Below, in pieces: positions 1 to 5,578 of a stretch of 5,578 nucleotides of DNA; position 1 is the stretch's first letter; every line of letters starts with the position of its first letter. The notes beneath the pieces were generated by a model. The model saw only the letters and a list, made by a program, of their open reading frames with translations. It was not told the DNA's origin and did not search any database. A program made the position numbers and the translations under genes. The DNA is taken from assembly GCA_031265025.1 (NCBI GenBank), contig JAISDF010000015.1, positions 1 through 5,578 of the forward strand, in the 5' to 3' direction. This stretch comes from Spirochaetaceae bacterium (GTDB taxonomy: Bacteria; Spirochaetota; Spirochaetia; Treponematales; Breznakiellaceae).

Positions 1-1239
1 GGGGATATCAAGTACGTTATATGCAATGCCGACGAAGGCGACCCCGGCGCCTATATGGACCGGTCCACCATCGAAGGCGACCCCCATTCGGTCATCGAAG
101 GCATGATAACCGCCGGCAAAGCTATAGGCGCCCATCAGGGCTTTGTGTACATCAGGGCGGAATATCCCCTTGCCATCGAGCGGCTCAGAAAGGCCCTCTC
201 ACAGGCCGAGGACTACGGCCTTTTGGGCAAAAACATACTCGGCTCCGGCTTTGATTTTGACATTGAGATACGGCTGGGCGCCGGCGCCTTTGTCTGCGGC
301 GAGGAAACGGCGCTGATTAAATCGGTGGAAGGCAGCCGGGGCATGCCGGTTCCCAAGCCGCCCTTCCCGGCGAACAAGGGACTGTGGCAGAGGCCCACTA
401 TCATCAACAATGTTGAAACTCTGGCCAATATACCGGTCATTACCGCCAAGGGCGGCGCGTGGCTTTCAAAAATCGGAACCGAGAAATCCAAGGGAACCAA
501 GGTCTTTGCCCTTACCGGCAAGGTAAAAAATTCCGGCCTGGTGGAAGTTCCCATGGGCACCACCCTCAGGGAGATTATTTTTGAAATAGGCGGCGGCATC
601 AGGGACGGCAAAAAATTCAAGGGTGTCCAGACCGGCGGTCCGTCGGGGGGCATCATTACCGAGGCCAATCTCGATACGCCCATAGACTATGAAAGCCTTA
701 CCGCCATGGGTTCCATGATGGGTTCCGGGGGCATGATAGTCATGGATGAGGATGACTGCGTGGTTGACGTTGCCAGGTTCTATATGGATTTCTGCGTTGA
801 CGAATCCTGCGGCAAGTGTTCGCCCTGCCGCATAGGTACCACACAGATACTTCATATACTGGAAAAGATCGCCAGGGGCAACGGCGAGGAAAGCGACCTG
901 GACAGGCTTGAGGCCATAGGAACCGCCATGACCAAGGCCAGCCTCTGTATGCTGGGCGGTTCGGCGGCCAATCCCACCCTTTCCACAATACGGAATTTCA
1001 GGAACGAGTATCTTGAGCATATACGGGACAAGAGGTGTCATTCAGGCAAATGCAAACAGCTTGTCCGTTATGAGATACTTGCGGAAAAGTGCATAGGCTG
1101 CGGCCTCTGCGCGAGGAACTGTCCGGCCAACTGTATTACCGGAGAGAGAAGATCGGCCCACACGATAGACCAGAACGCGTGTATCAAGTGCGGTCAGTGT
1201 TTCACAAGCTGCAAGTTCGGCGCCATAATCAAGAAGTGA
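1..1239 (+). CDS. hydB: HydB, NuoF-like flavin/NADH subunit of a multimeric [FeFe]-hydrogenase (5' end missing)
   Basis: The open frame enters from the left edge and gives 412 residues. Family members run to about 600, so roughly 200 N-terminal residues (usually a thioredoxin-like [2Fe-2S] domain and the start of the NuoF core) lie outside. Seen: the FMN/NADH-site motif NADEGDPGA at residues 9-17; a second NuoF signature, GAGAFVCGEETAL, at 93-105; an SLBB-like stretch after it; and the NuoF [4Fe-4S] ligands ESCGKCSPC (C270, C273, C276) with C316. A C-terminal ferredoxin domain follows, with two CxxCxxCxxxC motifs (C364/367/370/374 and C394/397/400/404). This fused ferredoxin tail and the hydA gene directly downstream separate it from complex I NuoF. 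Known for the family: this cytosolic subunit binds FMN and NAD(H) and passes electrons to HydA; in bifurcating enzymes ferredoxin also takes part. A CHSGKC segment (C346-C351) just before the ferredoxin domain may be another metal site. HndC of NADP-reducing hydrogenases is the close alternative; NAD versus NADP preference cannot be read here. Confidence 0.93.
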   Translation, partial: GDIKYVICNADEGDPGAYMDRSTIEGDPHSVIEGMITAGKAIGAHQGFVYIRAEYPLAIERLRKALSQAEDYGLLGKNILGSGFDFDIEIRLGAGAFVCGEETALIKSVEGSRGMPVPKPPFPANKGLWQRPTIINNVETLANIPVITAKGGAWLSKIGTEKSKGTKVFALTGKVKNSGLVEVPMGTTLREIIFEIGGGIRDGKKFKGVQTGGPSGGIITEANLDTPIDYESLTAMGSMMGSGGMIVMDEDDCVVDVARFYMDFCVDESCGKCSPCRIGTTQILHILEKIARGNGEESDLDRLEAIGTAMTKASLCMLGGSAANPTLSTIRNFRNEYLEHIRDKRCHSGKCKQLVRYEILAEKCIGCGLCARNCPANCITGERRSAHTIDQNACIKCGQCFTSCKFGAIIKK

Positions 1240-1240
1240 T

Positions 1241-1246
1241 GGAGAG
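1241..1246 (+). promoter_or_regulatory. Ribosome binding site that decides the hydA start
   Basis: GGAGAG lies just after the hydB stop codon. Its GGAG core is 6 nt before the ATG at 1251, a normal Shine-Dalgarno distance. An in-frame ATG at 1239, which overlaps the hydB TGA, has only the weak AAGAAG before it. The site therefore favours the start at 1251. Confidence 0.7.
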
Positions 1247-1250
1247 ACAA

Positions 1251-3029
1251 ATGGTAAACCTTAAAATAAACGGCATACCGGTTCAGGCTGAGGATGAAAG
1301 TTCCATTCTGGACGCGGCCAGAAAAGTCAATGTAAAGATACCTACCCTGTGCTACAATCCCGACCTCCCTCCCTGGGCGGCCTGCGGTCTCTGCATCGTG
1401 CGCATGGAAGGTTCTCCCAAGATGGTCAGGGCCTGCACTACGCCGGTATCTGAAAACATGAGCGTCATCACCCATGACGCCGAGATCATAGCGGTACGGC
1501 GTACCGTGCTGGAGTTGATACTTTCCAACCACCCCAGTGACTGTCTTCAGTGTCCCCGGAACGGCAACTGCGAACTCCAGACCCTGGCCGCTGATTTCGG
1601 CATACGGGAAACTCCCTACCGCAAGGTGCTTAACGGCCTTCCCATAGATGATTCCAACCCGGCTATAGTTCTCAACCCCGAAAAGTGCATACGCTGCGGC
1701 CGCTGTGTCAAGGTATGCCAGGAGATGCAGAATGTCTGGGCCCTGGAATTTCTGGGCAGGGGCATCAAGGGCCGCATAGCCAGCGCGGCGGATACGCCCC
1801 TGGGGGAAAGCCCCTGTATCAAGTGCGGCCAGTGCGCCGCCCACTGCCCGGTGGGGGCCATTTATGAGCGCGATGATACGGTCAAGGTATGGCGGGCTCT
1901 CCAGGACGCCGGTAAACATCCTGTAGTGCAGATAGCACCGGCGGTCCGGGTCGCCCTGGCCGAGGAATTCGGCCTGCCTCCGGGAACCGTATTCACCAAA
2001 AAAATATACGCCGCCCTGAGACGCCTGGGCTTTAAGACCGTTTTTGACACCAACTTCTCGGCCGACCTTACCATAATGGAAGAAGGGACCGAACTGGTTA
2101 AGCGGCTTACGGAAGCGGCCGGGGGCGGCAAGGCCGATATACCCCTCATTACCAGTTGCTGTCCCGCCTGGGTTGATTATATGGAAAAATATTACAATGA
2201 CATGATACCGAATTTTTCCACCGCCAAATCGCCCCAGCAGATGATGGGCGCCATGATTAAAGCCTACTGGTCGGGCAAGGCCGGCATAGACCCGGAAAAA
2301 ATATATTCGGTCTCGGTCATGCCCTGTACCGCCAAGAAGTGGGAAATAAACCGCAATGACGATATGAAGAGCGCCTCCAAGTTCCTCGGCGCCAATACCG
2401 GTAATGATGTGGACATTGTGATAACCACCAGGGAACTTGCCCGCATGATCAAGCAGGCCGGCATTGACGTACTCAATCTCCCCGACGAGGACGCCGACAG
2501 TCCCCTGGGGCCCTATACCGGCGCGGGAACCATCTTCGGCGTTACCGGCGGCGTAATGGAAGCCGCCGTGCGGAGCGCCTATTTCCTGGTAACAAAAAAG
2601 GAACTCGCCGACGTCAACTTTCTCCCTGTCCGGGGTCTTGACGGGGTCAAGGAAGCGGAAGTTGACTTTGGCAACGGAACCAAAATACGCATAGCCGTGG
2701 CCCACCAGATGGGTAATATAGCCGCCGTGCTTGATACGATACGGGAGGCCAGGGACGCGGGAAAAGAAGTTCCCTATCACTTTGTGGAAGTCATGGCCTG
2801 CCGGGGCGGCTGTATCTCAGGCGGCGGCCAGCCCTACGGCGGTACCGATGAAATACGCGGCCGGCGTACCACGGGTCTCTATGCCGATGACGAACATTCA
2901 ACGCTCCGCTGTTCCCATCAGAACCCCTTTATCACGCAGGTGTATAAAGAGTTCCTCGGCGAGCCCAATGGCCACAAGGCCCATGAGCTGCTTCATACCG
3001 GCTATACTCCAAGGGCGCTTTACCGGTAG
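1251..3029 (+). CDS. hydA: HydA, catalytic subunit of [FeFe]-hydrogenase (group A, M3-type domain order)
   Basis: The 592-residue cytosolic enzyme interconverts 2 H+ + 2 e- and H2. Domains in order: a [2Fe-2S] domain (C34, C45, C48, C62); a NuoG-like His/Cys [4Fe-4S] site (H94, C98, C101, C107); a two-[4Fe-4S] ferredoxin domain (C146/149/152/156 and C189/192/195/199); the H-cluster domain; and a small-subunit-like tail from about residue 535. The H-cluster loops are TSCCPAW (C304 ligand, C303 the proton-relay cysteine), MPCTAKKWE (C359) and MACRGGC followed by GGGQP (C517, C521). By motif alignment with clostridial CpI, the proton-path residues also appear present: E278, E281, R285 and S323. 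The start at 1251 is chosen from its ribosome binding site and because MVNLKINGIP matches the usual beginning of the [2Fe-2S] domain; a start at 1239 would add four residues. It begins 11 nt after hydB, so the two are co-transcribed. The NuoF-type partner implies an NAD(P)-linked HydABC complex. Electron bifurcation with ferredoxin is likely, but some close relatives use NADH alone. Confidence 0.96.
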   Translation: MVNLKINGIPVQAEDESSILDAARKVNVKIPTLCYNPDLPPWAACGLCIVRMEGSPKMVRACTTPVSENMSVITHDAEIIAVRRTVLELILSNHPSDCLQCPRNGNCELQTLAADFGIRETPYRKVLNGLPIDDSNPAIVLNPEKCIRCGRCVKVCQEMQNVWALEFLGRGIKGRIASAADTPLGESPCIKCGQCAAHCPVGAIYERDDTVKVWRALQDAGKHPVVQIAPAVRVALAEEFGLPPGTVFTKKIYAALRRLGFKTVFDTNFSADLTIMEEGTELVKRLTEAAGGGKADIPLITSCCPAWVDYMEKYYNDMIPNFSTAKSPQQMMGAMIKAYWSGKAGIDPEKIYSVSVMPCTAKKWEINRNDDMKSASKFLGANTGNDVDIVITTRELARMIKQAGIDVLNLPDEDADSPLGPYTGAGTIFGVTGGVMEAAVRSAYFLVTKKELADVNFLPVRGLDGVKEAEVDFGNGTKIRIAVAHQMGNIAAVLDTIREARDAGKEVPYHFVEVMACRGGCISGGGQPYGGTDEIRGRRTTGLYADDEHSTLRCSHQNPFITQVYKEFLGEPNGHKAHELLHTGYTPRALYR

Positions 3030-3042
3030 ACTTTACGGGAGA

Positions 3043-3077
3043 CAGCGGGGACTGGCGGCCGCGCTGTTTTGTGTTTT
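3043..3077 (+). terminator. Candidate intrinsic terminator or attenuator after hydA
   Basis: The arms CAGCG (3043-3047) and CGCTG (3062-3066) pair perfectly. A G-G mismatch and two more G-C pairs (3049-3050 with 3059-3060) extend the stem, leaving an 8-nt loop. The stem is followed by TTTT, then GTG, then TTTT (3067-3077). Stem strength and T-tract position fit a rho-independent terminator, but the mismatch and the interrupted T-tract make it imperfect. A GCGGCCGC palindrome at 3055-3062 could compete for folding. It begins 14 nt after the hydA stop and ends right where the permease ribosome binding site begins, so partial read-through is possible. Confidence 0.45.
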
Positions 3078-3084
3078 AAGGAGG
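3078..3084 (+). promoter_or_regulatory. Strong ribosome binding site of the purine permease gene
   Basis: AAGGAGG, complementary to the 16S rRNA 3' end, lies 4 nt before the ATG at 3089 and continues as GAG, so a second register with shorter spacing exists. It is the best Shine-Dalgarno sequence in the window and fixes the permease start. It touches the T-tract of the preceding hairpin, leaving no room for a separate promoter between them. Confidence 0.75.
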
Positions 3085-3088
3085 AGCC

Positions 3089-4411
3089 ATGGAGAGGATT
3101 TTCGGGCTGCGGGAGCATGGTACTACAGTTTCCAAGGAACTGGTTGGCGGTTTAACGACTTTTCTTACCATGGCGTATATTCTGGCGGTAAACCCGAATA
3201 TGCTGGGTCTTATCGGCACTGCCGTAGGAACGCCGGGCAATGTTATGCCCGCCGCGTCGGTATTTACCGCTACGGTGCTGTCGTCGGCTTTTGCCACCCT
3301 GGTGATGGCTTTCGCGGCCAATCTGCCTGTGGCCCTGGCTCCGGGTATGGGTCTTAACGCTTTCTTTACCTTTACCGTTGTTGACCGTATGGGGTATTCC
3401 TGGCAGATCGCCCTTACCGCGGTGTTCCTTGAGGGCATACTCTTTGTGCTGCTTTCGCTGGTGAATATACGGGAACTGATTATTCAGTCCATTCCGATGA
3501 ACCTCAAGCGGGCCGTCGCGGTGGGCATAGGGCTTTTTATAGCCCTTATCGGCCTTAAAAACGCCGGGGTAGTTGTTCCCAACGAATCTACCCTGGTGGA
3601 ACTTGGGAATATCAGTTCGGGGAGCGCCCTGGTTGCCCTTATCGGGCTTATAATCACCACCGGCCTCTACGCGAACAAAGTTCCCGGTTCCATACTTTTG
3701 GGCATATTGATTACCACCATCATAGGCATACCTTTCGATCTTACGACCATACCTAAGGGGTGGGCCCCCATTGCCCTTCCCGCGTCTCCGCTTCTTTTTA
3801 AGTTTGATTTTTCTTCCGTTTTGAGCTTTAAATTTTTTACCGTGTTTTTTACCTTTCTCTTTGTTGATATCTTTGATACGGTGGGAACCCTGGTAGGCGT
3901 TACTACCCAGGCAAAACTTATCGACAAAGACGGGAACATACCCAGGGTCAAGCAGGCCCTGCTCGCCGACGCCCTCGGAACCGTCGCCGGCGCGGCCCTG
4001 GGGACCAGTACGGTAACCAGTTATGTTGAAAGTACCGCCGGCGTTGCCGCCGGAGGACGCACCGGGTTCAGCGCCCTGACCACGGCCCTGCTTTTTCTTC
4101 TGGCCCTGTTCTTTTCGCCTGTCTTCCTGCTCATTCCCAGCGCGGCGACAGCTCCCGCGCTGGTTATGGTCGGCTTCTTCATGATGAAGTCGGTAATCAG
4201 CGTTGATTTTTCCGATCCCACAGAAGGGATACCCGCCTTTATAGCCATAGTGATGATGCCCTTTACCTACAGCATAGCCGAAGGCATAGTCTACGGGATG
4301 CTCTGTTATGTGATACTCAAGATTGTGTCTTTCAGATTCAGGGAAATATCCTTTGTAACCATGATACTTTTTATTGTTTTTGTACTTAGATTTTTCATAC
4401 GTGGAGAGTAA
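3089..4411 (+). CDS. NCS2-family purine nucleobase permease (AzgA/PbuG type)
   Basis: This 440-residue polytopic inner-membrane protein has the usual length for the family. AzgA-type members are proton symporters for hypoxanthine, guanine or adenine. Seen: the N-terminal GTTVSKELVGGLTTFLTMAY (11-30) leading into the first membrane segment with AVNP (33-36); APGMGLNAFF (84-93); FVDIFDTVGTLVG (258-270), the segment carrying acidic residues D260 and D263; GTSTVTSYVES (305-315) with E314, the position expected to contact the base by analogy with UraA; AGGRTG (321-326); IPSAATAPAL (349-358); and PFTYSIAEG (391-399). Many hydrophobic segments fit the 14-helix NCS2 fold, though I did not assign all of them. 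The start at 3089 has a strong ribosome binding site. The gene lies 59 nt after hydA, across a possible terminator, and 2 nt before the DinB-like gene. Which purine it prefers cannot be told from sequence, so no gene symbol is given. The uracil/xanthine NAT branch of NCS2 is less likely given these motifs. Confidence 0.93.
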   Translation: MERIFGLREHGTTVSKELVGGLTTFLTMAYILAVNPNMLGLIGTAVGTPGNVMPAASVFTATVLSSAFATLVMAFAANLPVALAPGMGLNAFFTFTVVDRMGYSWQIALTAVFLEGILFVLLSLVNIRELIIQSIPMNLKRAVAVGIGLFIALIGLKNAGVVVPNESTLVELGNISSGSALVALIGLIITTGLYANKVPGSILLGILITTIIGIPFDLTTIPKGWAPIALPASPLLFKFDFSSVLSFKFFTVFFTFLFVDIFDTVGTLVGVTTQAKLIDKDGNIPRVKQALLADALGTVAGAALGTSTVTSYVESTAGVAAGGRTGFSALTTALLFLLALFFSPVFLLIPSAATAPALVMVGFFMMKSVISVDFSDPTEGIPAFIAIVMMPFTYSIAEGIVYGMLCYVILKIVSFRFREISFVTMILFIVFVLRFFIRGE

Positions 4412-4413
4412 GA

Positions 4414-4941
4414 ATGAAAGAATTGTTTATTACTTTTGCGAAATACAACAAAGAAGCGAACAAGGCGGTCTGTGCGATACTTGACGGCCTTTCCAATGAC
4501 GAGCGGGAAAAGGACAGGGGGAGTTATTACAAGAGCCTCTCGGGTCTTTTTGTCCACATCCTCGGCGGCACGGTCTTTATCCTTGGCATGCTGAAAGAAG
4601 CCCTCGGCGGAAGTCAGTCGGCTTTGTCGGCCCTTGAGTCCGTCACGGTGCCCCAGGGGGGCCTTAACGCCGAACAGTGGAAGGCCCTGGGCGCCGCTTT
4701 TGAAAAAGCCGACGACGCCTATATACATTTTGTTTCTTCCCTGAAAGAAGAAGACCTTAAAGCCCCGGTAAAACTTTCCTGGTATAAGGGCAATCCGCCT
4801 TCAGTTCCTGTTGCCTTTATGCTCCAGCAGCTTATTTCCCACGGAAATCATCACCGGGGGCAGATTTCCCAGATACTTGATTCCCTTAAAATCGACAACG
4901 ATTATTCGGGAATAGCCCCTGCCTTTGTACCCAAGCTATGA
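4414..4941 (+). CDS. DinB/YfiT-superfamily protein, putative metal-binding four-helix bundle
   Basis: A 175-residue soluble protein with no signal peptide or membrane segment visible. Seen: a histidine in the second predicted helix region (H48, in LFVHILGG) and a C-terminal H-x3-H followed by RGQ (H143, H147, in SHGNHHRGQI). This three-histidine pattern is the metal site typical of DinB-superfamily helical bundles. Family knowledge: some members (BstA/YfiT-like, mycothiol- or glutathione-dependent relatives) act as thiol S-transferases or maleylpyruvate isomerases, but most have no known substrate. The name DinB comes from a Bacillus damage-inducible gene and is unrelated to DNA polymerase IV. 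GGAG at 4403-4406, inside the permease's last codons, sits 7 nt before the ATG. The gene starts 2 nt after the permease stop and its own stop overlaps the deoC start, so it is probably co-translated with both. A role in purine or deoxynucleoside metabolism would be inference from position only. Confidence 0.85.
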   Translation: MKELFITFAKYNKEANKAVCAILDGLSNDEREKDRGSYYKSLSGLFVHILGGTVFILGMLKEALGGSQSALSALESVTVPQGGLNAEQWKALGAAFEKADDAYIHFVSSLKEEDLKAPVKLSWYKGNPPSVPVAFMLQQLISHGNHHRGQISQILDSLKIDNDYSGIAPAFVPKL

Positions 4942-5578
4942 CCAACGAAGAAATTTTTTCCAGGGTGGACCATACCCTGCTCAAGGCTTCGTCCTCATGG
5001 GCGGAAATCGACAAGCTCTGTTATGAGGCCGCCCGTTACAAGACCGCCAGTGTCTGCGTGCCCCCGTCCTATGTCAAACCCATAAAAGAAGCCTTTGGCG
5101 GCGTGGTTATCTGCACCGTCATAGGCTTTCCCCTGGGTTACAATATAGCGGCTGTCAAGGCTTTTGAGGCAAGGGAGGCCATAGCCCAGGGCGCTTCGGA
5201 AGTCGATATGGTTATCAATGTGGGGGAAGTAAAGAACCGTAACTTTGACGCGGTTTTCGCGGAGATCAGAACCCTCCGCGAAGCCGCGGGAAAGCATATT
5301 CTCAAGGTAATTGTAGAGACCTGCTATCTTGATACTGACGAGAAGATAAAACTCTGCGGCCTTGTAAGCGAAGCCGGCGCGGACTATATCAAGACTTCCA
5401 CAGGCTTCGGCTCTTCCGGCGCTGTTCTTGACGATGTGCTGCTTTTCAGGAAGTACCTTGCCCCAAATGTAAAGATAAAGGCCGCAGGCGGCATCAGAAC
5501 CAGGGATGAGATGGAAGCCTTTATCAACGCCGGCGCGGACCGCATAGGCTCAAGCTCGGCGGTCGCGGTTCTCGCCAA
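4938..5578 (+). CDS. deoC: Deoxyribose-phosphate aldolase DeoC (3' end missing)
   Basis: The 213 residues present, against a usual length near 220-225, mean only about ten C-terminal residues are lost at the right edge. The cytosolic class I aldolase cleaves 2-deoxy-D-ribose 5-phosphate to glyceraldehyde 3-phosphate and acetaldehyde, feeding deoxynucleoside carbon into glycolysis. Seen: DHTLLK near the start (11-16); SEVDMVIN with the conserved aspartate D90; KTSTGFG with the Schiff-base lysine K152; and KAAGGIR with the second active-site lysine K181 that tunes it. GADRIGSSS (199-207) is the phosphate-binding end of the barrel. All expected catalytic residues are intact. The start overlaps the previous stop as ATGA, and no Shine-Dalgarno sequence is seen in the preceding 15 nt, so translation probably depends on ribosomes finishing the DinB-like gene. 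MTNEEIFSRVDHTLLK matches the normal family N-terminus, which supports this start. Confidence 0.95.
   Translation, partial: MTNEEIFSRVDHTLLKASSSWAEIDKLCYEAARYKTASVCVPPSYVKPIKEAFGGVVICTVIGFPLGYNIAAVKAFEAREAIAQGASEVDMVINVGEVKNRNFDAVFAEIRTLREAAGKHILKVIVETCYLDTDEKIKLCGLVSEAGADYIKTSTGFGSSGAVLDDVLLFRKYLAPNVKIKAAGGIRTRDEMEAFINAGADRIGSSSAVAVLA

Noticed and set aside
213..1041. Two overlapping minus-strand open frames opposite hydB (213-683 and 466-1041)
   Set aside because: Both lie inside a clear NuoF-like coding frame, have no recognisable motif, and overlap each other.
1089..1250. Extension of the hydA frame upstream to an ATG at 1089
   Set aside because: This part overlaps the ferredoxin domain of hydB in another frame and its translation is an Arg-rich out-of-frame product; the [2Fe-2S] domain of HydA begins normally at 1251.
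1194..2780. A 528-codon open frame on the minus strand opposite hydA
   Set aside because: It is fully antisense to a gene with every catalytic motif intact, its translation shows no recognisable domain, and it is rich in Gly, Tyr and His as expected from the complement of this codon usage. Long antisense frames are common opposite GC-rich genes.
3003..3008. TATACT as a -10 promoter element for the permease operon
   Set aside because: It is one base from the consensus, but no TTGACA-like hexamer lies 16-18 nt upstream, and the bases encode Gly-Tyr-Thr in the conserved HydA C-terminus.
3055..3062. GCGGCCGC palindrome as an operator or recombination site
   Set aside because: A single 8-bp palindrome in GC-rich DNA is unremarkable, and it lies within the loop and 3' arm of the candidate terminator hairpin.
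2731..3357. Plus-strand open frame bridging the end of hydA and the start of the permease
   Set aside because: It is out of frame with two well-supported genes and has low-complexity, motif-free translation.
4306..5578. Minus-strand open frames at 4306-4728, 4995-5297 and 5384-5578
   Set aside because: All are antisense to the permease end, the DinB-like gene and deoC, whose active-site motifs are intact; the antisense products show no family features.

Overview
The window reads as an ordinary, densely packed plus-strand stretch from an obligately or facultatively anaerobic, hydrogen-metabolising bacterium. It holds five genes. The first is cut by the left edge and the last by the right edge. 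No RNA genes, mobile elements, CRISPR arrays or tandem repeats were seen. By eye the DNA is moderately GC-rich, yet isoleucine is mostly encoded by ATA. The gene content and the modular [FeFe]-hydrogenase suggest a fermenter or acetogen-like anaerobe. A termite-gut-type Treponema (Spirochaetes) or a clostridial Firmicute are possible, but this is an inference and the window has no taxonomic marker.

Region 1 (1-3029) carries the last two thirds of hydB, a NuoF-like flavin/NADH subunit with a C-terminal ferredoxin domain, followed by hydA, a four-module (M3-type) [FeFe]-hydrogenase. Together they are two subunits of a cytosolic HydABC/HndABCD-type NAD(P)-linked hydrogenase, the family that includes the electron-bifurcating enzymes. 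The third subunit, the NuoE-like HydC, would be expected just upstream, outside the window. HydB exchanges electrons with NAD(H) through FMN, and HydA evolves or oxidises H2 at its H-cluster. Every H-cluster ligand and iron-sulfur ligand that can be checked is present.

Region 2 (3030-3088) is the only sizeable gap. It holds a hairpin followed by a broken T-tract, a plausible terminator or attenuator, and immediately after it a very strong ribosome binding site for the next gene.

Region 3 (3089-5578) is a tight three-gene unit: an AzgA/PbuG-type NCS2 purine-base permease, a DinB/YfiT-superfamily protein of unknown substrate, and deoC (deoxyribose-phosphate aldolase, almost complete). The gap and overlap are 2 nt and 4 nt, which implies co-transcription and translational coupling. 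Permease plus DeoC points to nucleobase and deoxynucleoside salvage; the role of the DinB-like protein there is unknown.

I looked for an undescribed system and did not find one. The most useful points for follow-up are the hydA/permease boundary, the placement of the DinB-like gene, the near-identical ferredoxin-motif DNA in hydB and hydA, and the ATA codon preference.
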